This document shows, in pieces, positions 63,095 to 64,000 of a stretch of DNA of 64,000 nt. The stretch is from Flavobacterium glaciei (GTDB taxonomy: Bacteria; Bacteroidota; Bacteroidia; Flavobacteriales; Flavobacteriaceae): contig NZ_QQBA01000002.1 in assembly GCF_003350545.1 (NCBI RefSeq), positions 1-64,000 on the forward strand, in the 5' to 3' direction. Under the pieces are notes generated by a model. The model was not told the DNA's origin. It saw only the letters and a program-made list of their open reading frames with translations, and did not search any database. Within the stretch, counting starts at the first letter, position 1; the number at the start of each line of letters is the position of its first letter. The position numbers and the translations under genes are program-made.

Positions 63095-64000
63095 TTATAA
63101 AATATAATCGGTATTAATAAAATTAGATTCTTTACTGCTCAATAATTCTTGTAAAATAGCATTGTTATACTCATTGTCTTTAGACGCTACAAAGGTTCTA
63201 ATCGAGAATGAACGCAAAGCATCATGAATACTCAATGTTCCTACAGCTGAATCTTTTCGTCCTGTAAAAGGTAAAACATCAGGTCCTCTTTGGCAAGAAC
63301 TATTCAAGTTTACTCTGCAAACTAAATTTACCAAAGCATCAATGAGCGGTGCAATCGTTTTAATGTCTTTTCCAAACAAACTTACTTGTTGTCCATAATT
63401 AGATTCGGCCATATCATTCAAAGGCTCTTGAATGTCTTTGAAAGAAATAATAGGCACTACCGGTCCAAATTGCTCTTCGTGATACACACGCATTTCTTTA
63501 TTTACGGGAAATAAAACTGCTGGAAATATATAATTAGAGGAATGCTTCCCTCCTTTTTCATTGATTATCGCAGCTCCTTTATTGGTAGCATCATCAATCA
63601 ATTCCTGAATGTAAGCCGGTTTTTCTTTTTCGGGTAAAGGCGTCAAAAACACCGATGCATCCCACGGATTTCCAAAAACTAACGCATCCACTTTGGCAGC
63701 AAAACGTTTGTTAAACTCATCGGCAATAGACTCATGTACATACAACACTTTCAAAGCCGTACAACGCTGTCCATTAAACGATAAAGAGCCCGCAATACAT
63801 TCTTGGATAGCCAAGTCTAAATCAGCATCTGGAAGGATTATCGCAGGATTTTTTGCCTCCAAACCTAATATCAAACGCAATCTGTTTTTATTAGGATGTT
63901 GGTCTTGTAATGCAATCGCTGATTTACTATTTCCTATCAAAGCCAAAATATCTACTTTTCCAGATTTCATTATAGGCGAAGCTACTTCACGTCCGCGACC
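63095..64000 (-). CDS. gapN: GapN-like aldehyde dehydrogenase (3' part, cut by the window edge)
   Basis: 302 codons to the window edge; the frame stays open to 64000 on the - strand ('[10 protein letters not shown]' before an internal Met), so the N-terminal part lies outside. The ALDH active loop '[20 protein letters not shown]' (part) carries the catalytic Cys; '[13 protein letters not shown]' and the C-terminal '[25 protein letters not shown]' (part) match NADP-dependent non-phosphorylating glyceraldehyde-3-phosphate dehydrogenase (GapN) of Bacteroidota. That reaction makes 3-phosphoglycerate plus NADPH. The N-terminal substrate-binding part could not be inspected. Confidence 0.85.
   Translation of the reverse strand, partial: GRGREVASPIMKSGKVDILALIGNSKSAIALQDQHPNKNRLRLILGLEAKNPAIILPDADLDLAIQECIAGSLSFNGQRCTALKVLYVHESIADEFNKRFAAKVDALVFGNPWDASVFLTPLPEKEKPAYIQELIDDATNKGAAIINEKGGKHSSNYIFPAVLFPVNKEMRVYHEEQFGPVVPIISFKDIQEPLNDMAESNYGQQVSLFGKDIKTIAPLIDALVNLVCRVNLNSSCQRGPDVLPFTGRKDSAVGTLSIHDALRSFSIRTFVASKDNEYNNAILQELLSSKESNFINTDYIL

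Overview
The window comes from a Bacteroidota chromosome, almost certainly a Flavobacterium-like flavobacterium. The evidence is low GC, genes with almost no Shine-Dalgarno sequences, many promoters with the Bacteroidota -7 element TAnnTTTG (several with TTG 17-20 bases upstream), a tmRNA whose tag ends GENNYALAA, TonB-dependent receptor and CarboxypepD_reg proteins, and typical flavobacterial gene content. No rRNA, tRNA, prophage, transposase or CRISPR array was seen. All assignments come from reading the sequence; nothing was run against a database.

Layout. 1-4.3 kb: a GNAT protein, a phosphate transporter (DUF47-PiT) and histidine ammonia-lyase. 4.7-9.9 kb: a complete threonine operon, thrA (aspartokinase-homoserine dehydrogenase), thrB and thrC, preceded by a 30-residue leader peptide with five consecutive Thr codons and a terminator-like hairpin (an attenuator). 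10-18.3 kb: mixed single genes (FkbM methyltransferase, GNAT, SRPBCC, BaiN-like flavoprotein, a HipA-like kinase with DUF3037, NAD(P)H-hydrate dehydratase, gcvT, yebC). 18.7-24.5 kb: an unusual 690-residue PLP fold-type I protein, a cystathionine-synthase-like enzyme, an S9 oligopeptidase and YbaB. 24.6-42 kb: threonine aldolase, prfB with its programmed +1 frameshift, a TonB/YwqK protein, lpxD, an acyl-CoA carboxylase beta subunit, DoxX, menE-like ligase, CPBP protease, ArsC-like protein, a TonB-dependent receptor, fumC, an LLM oxidoreductase and a LYS1-like dehydrogenase. 42.3-44.1 kb: a serine-hydrolase lipoprotein and ssrA. 44.3-45.1 kb: an EamA transporter.

The most interesting part is 45.3-59.5 kb. 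It looks like one sulfur-compound module: TauE/SafE exporter, lipoprotein beta-carbonic anhydrase, a metallo-beta-lactamase/rhodanese fusion (persulfide dioxygenase-like), a small rhodanese, DUF202, an MFS transporter, a TlpA thioredoxin, two YeeE/YedE half-transporters, a membrane-anchored TsdA-like thiosulfate dehydrogenase, an exported DsrE-like protein, an OmpP1/FadL protein, a Tat-exported SoxB-like protein and an outer-membrane porin. Four of its transcription units carry a CRP/FNR-type palindrome (TGTRA-N6-TNACW), each placed at exactly the same distance (29.5 bases centre to start) upstream of a TAnnTTTG-like -7 element and without a usable -33 TTG. That is class II activator geometry, so the module is probably a regulon of one Crp/Fnr-family activator encoded elsewhere. 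The inferred flow is uptake of thiosulfate or sulfane sulfur, thiosulfate to tetrathionate by TsdA, sulfate release by SoxB-like chemistry, oxidation of persulfide to sulfite and sulfite export.

59.5-64 kb: an unassigned short open frame, a TerB-like protein, katG with a textbook OxyR site, and the 3' part of a gapN-like aldehyde dehydrogenase that runs off the window edge. Start codons were corrected for many genes where the longest open frame begins with an implausible TTG/GTG that lies inside the promoter.
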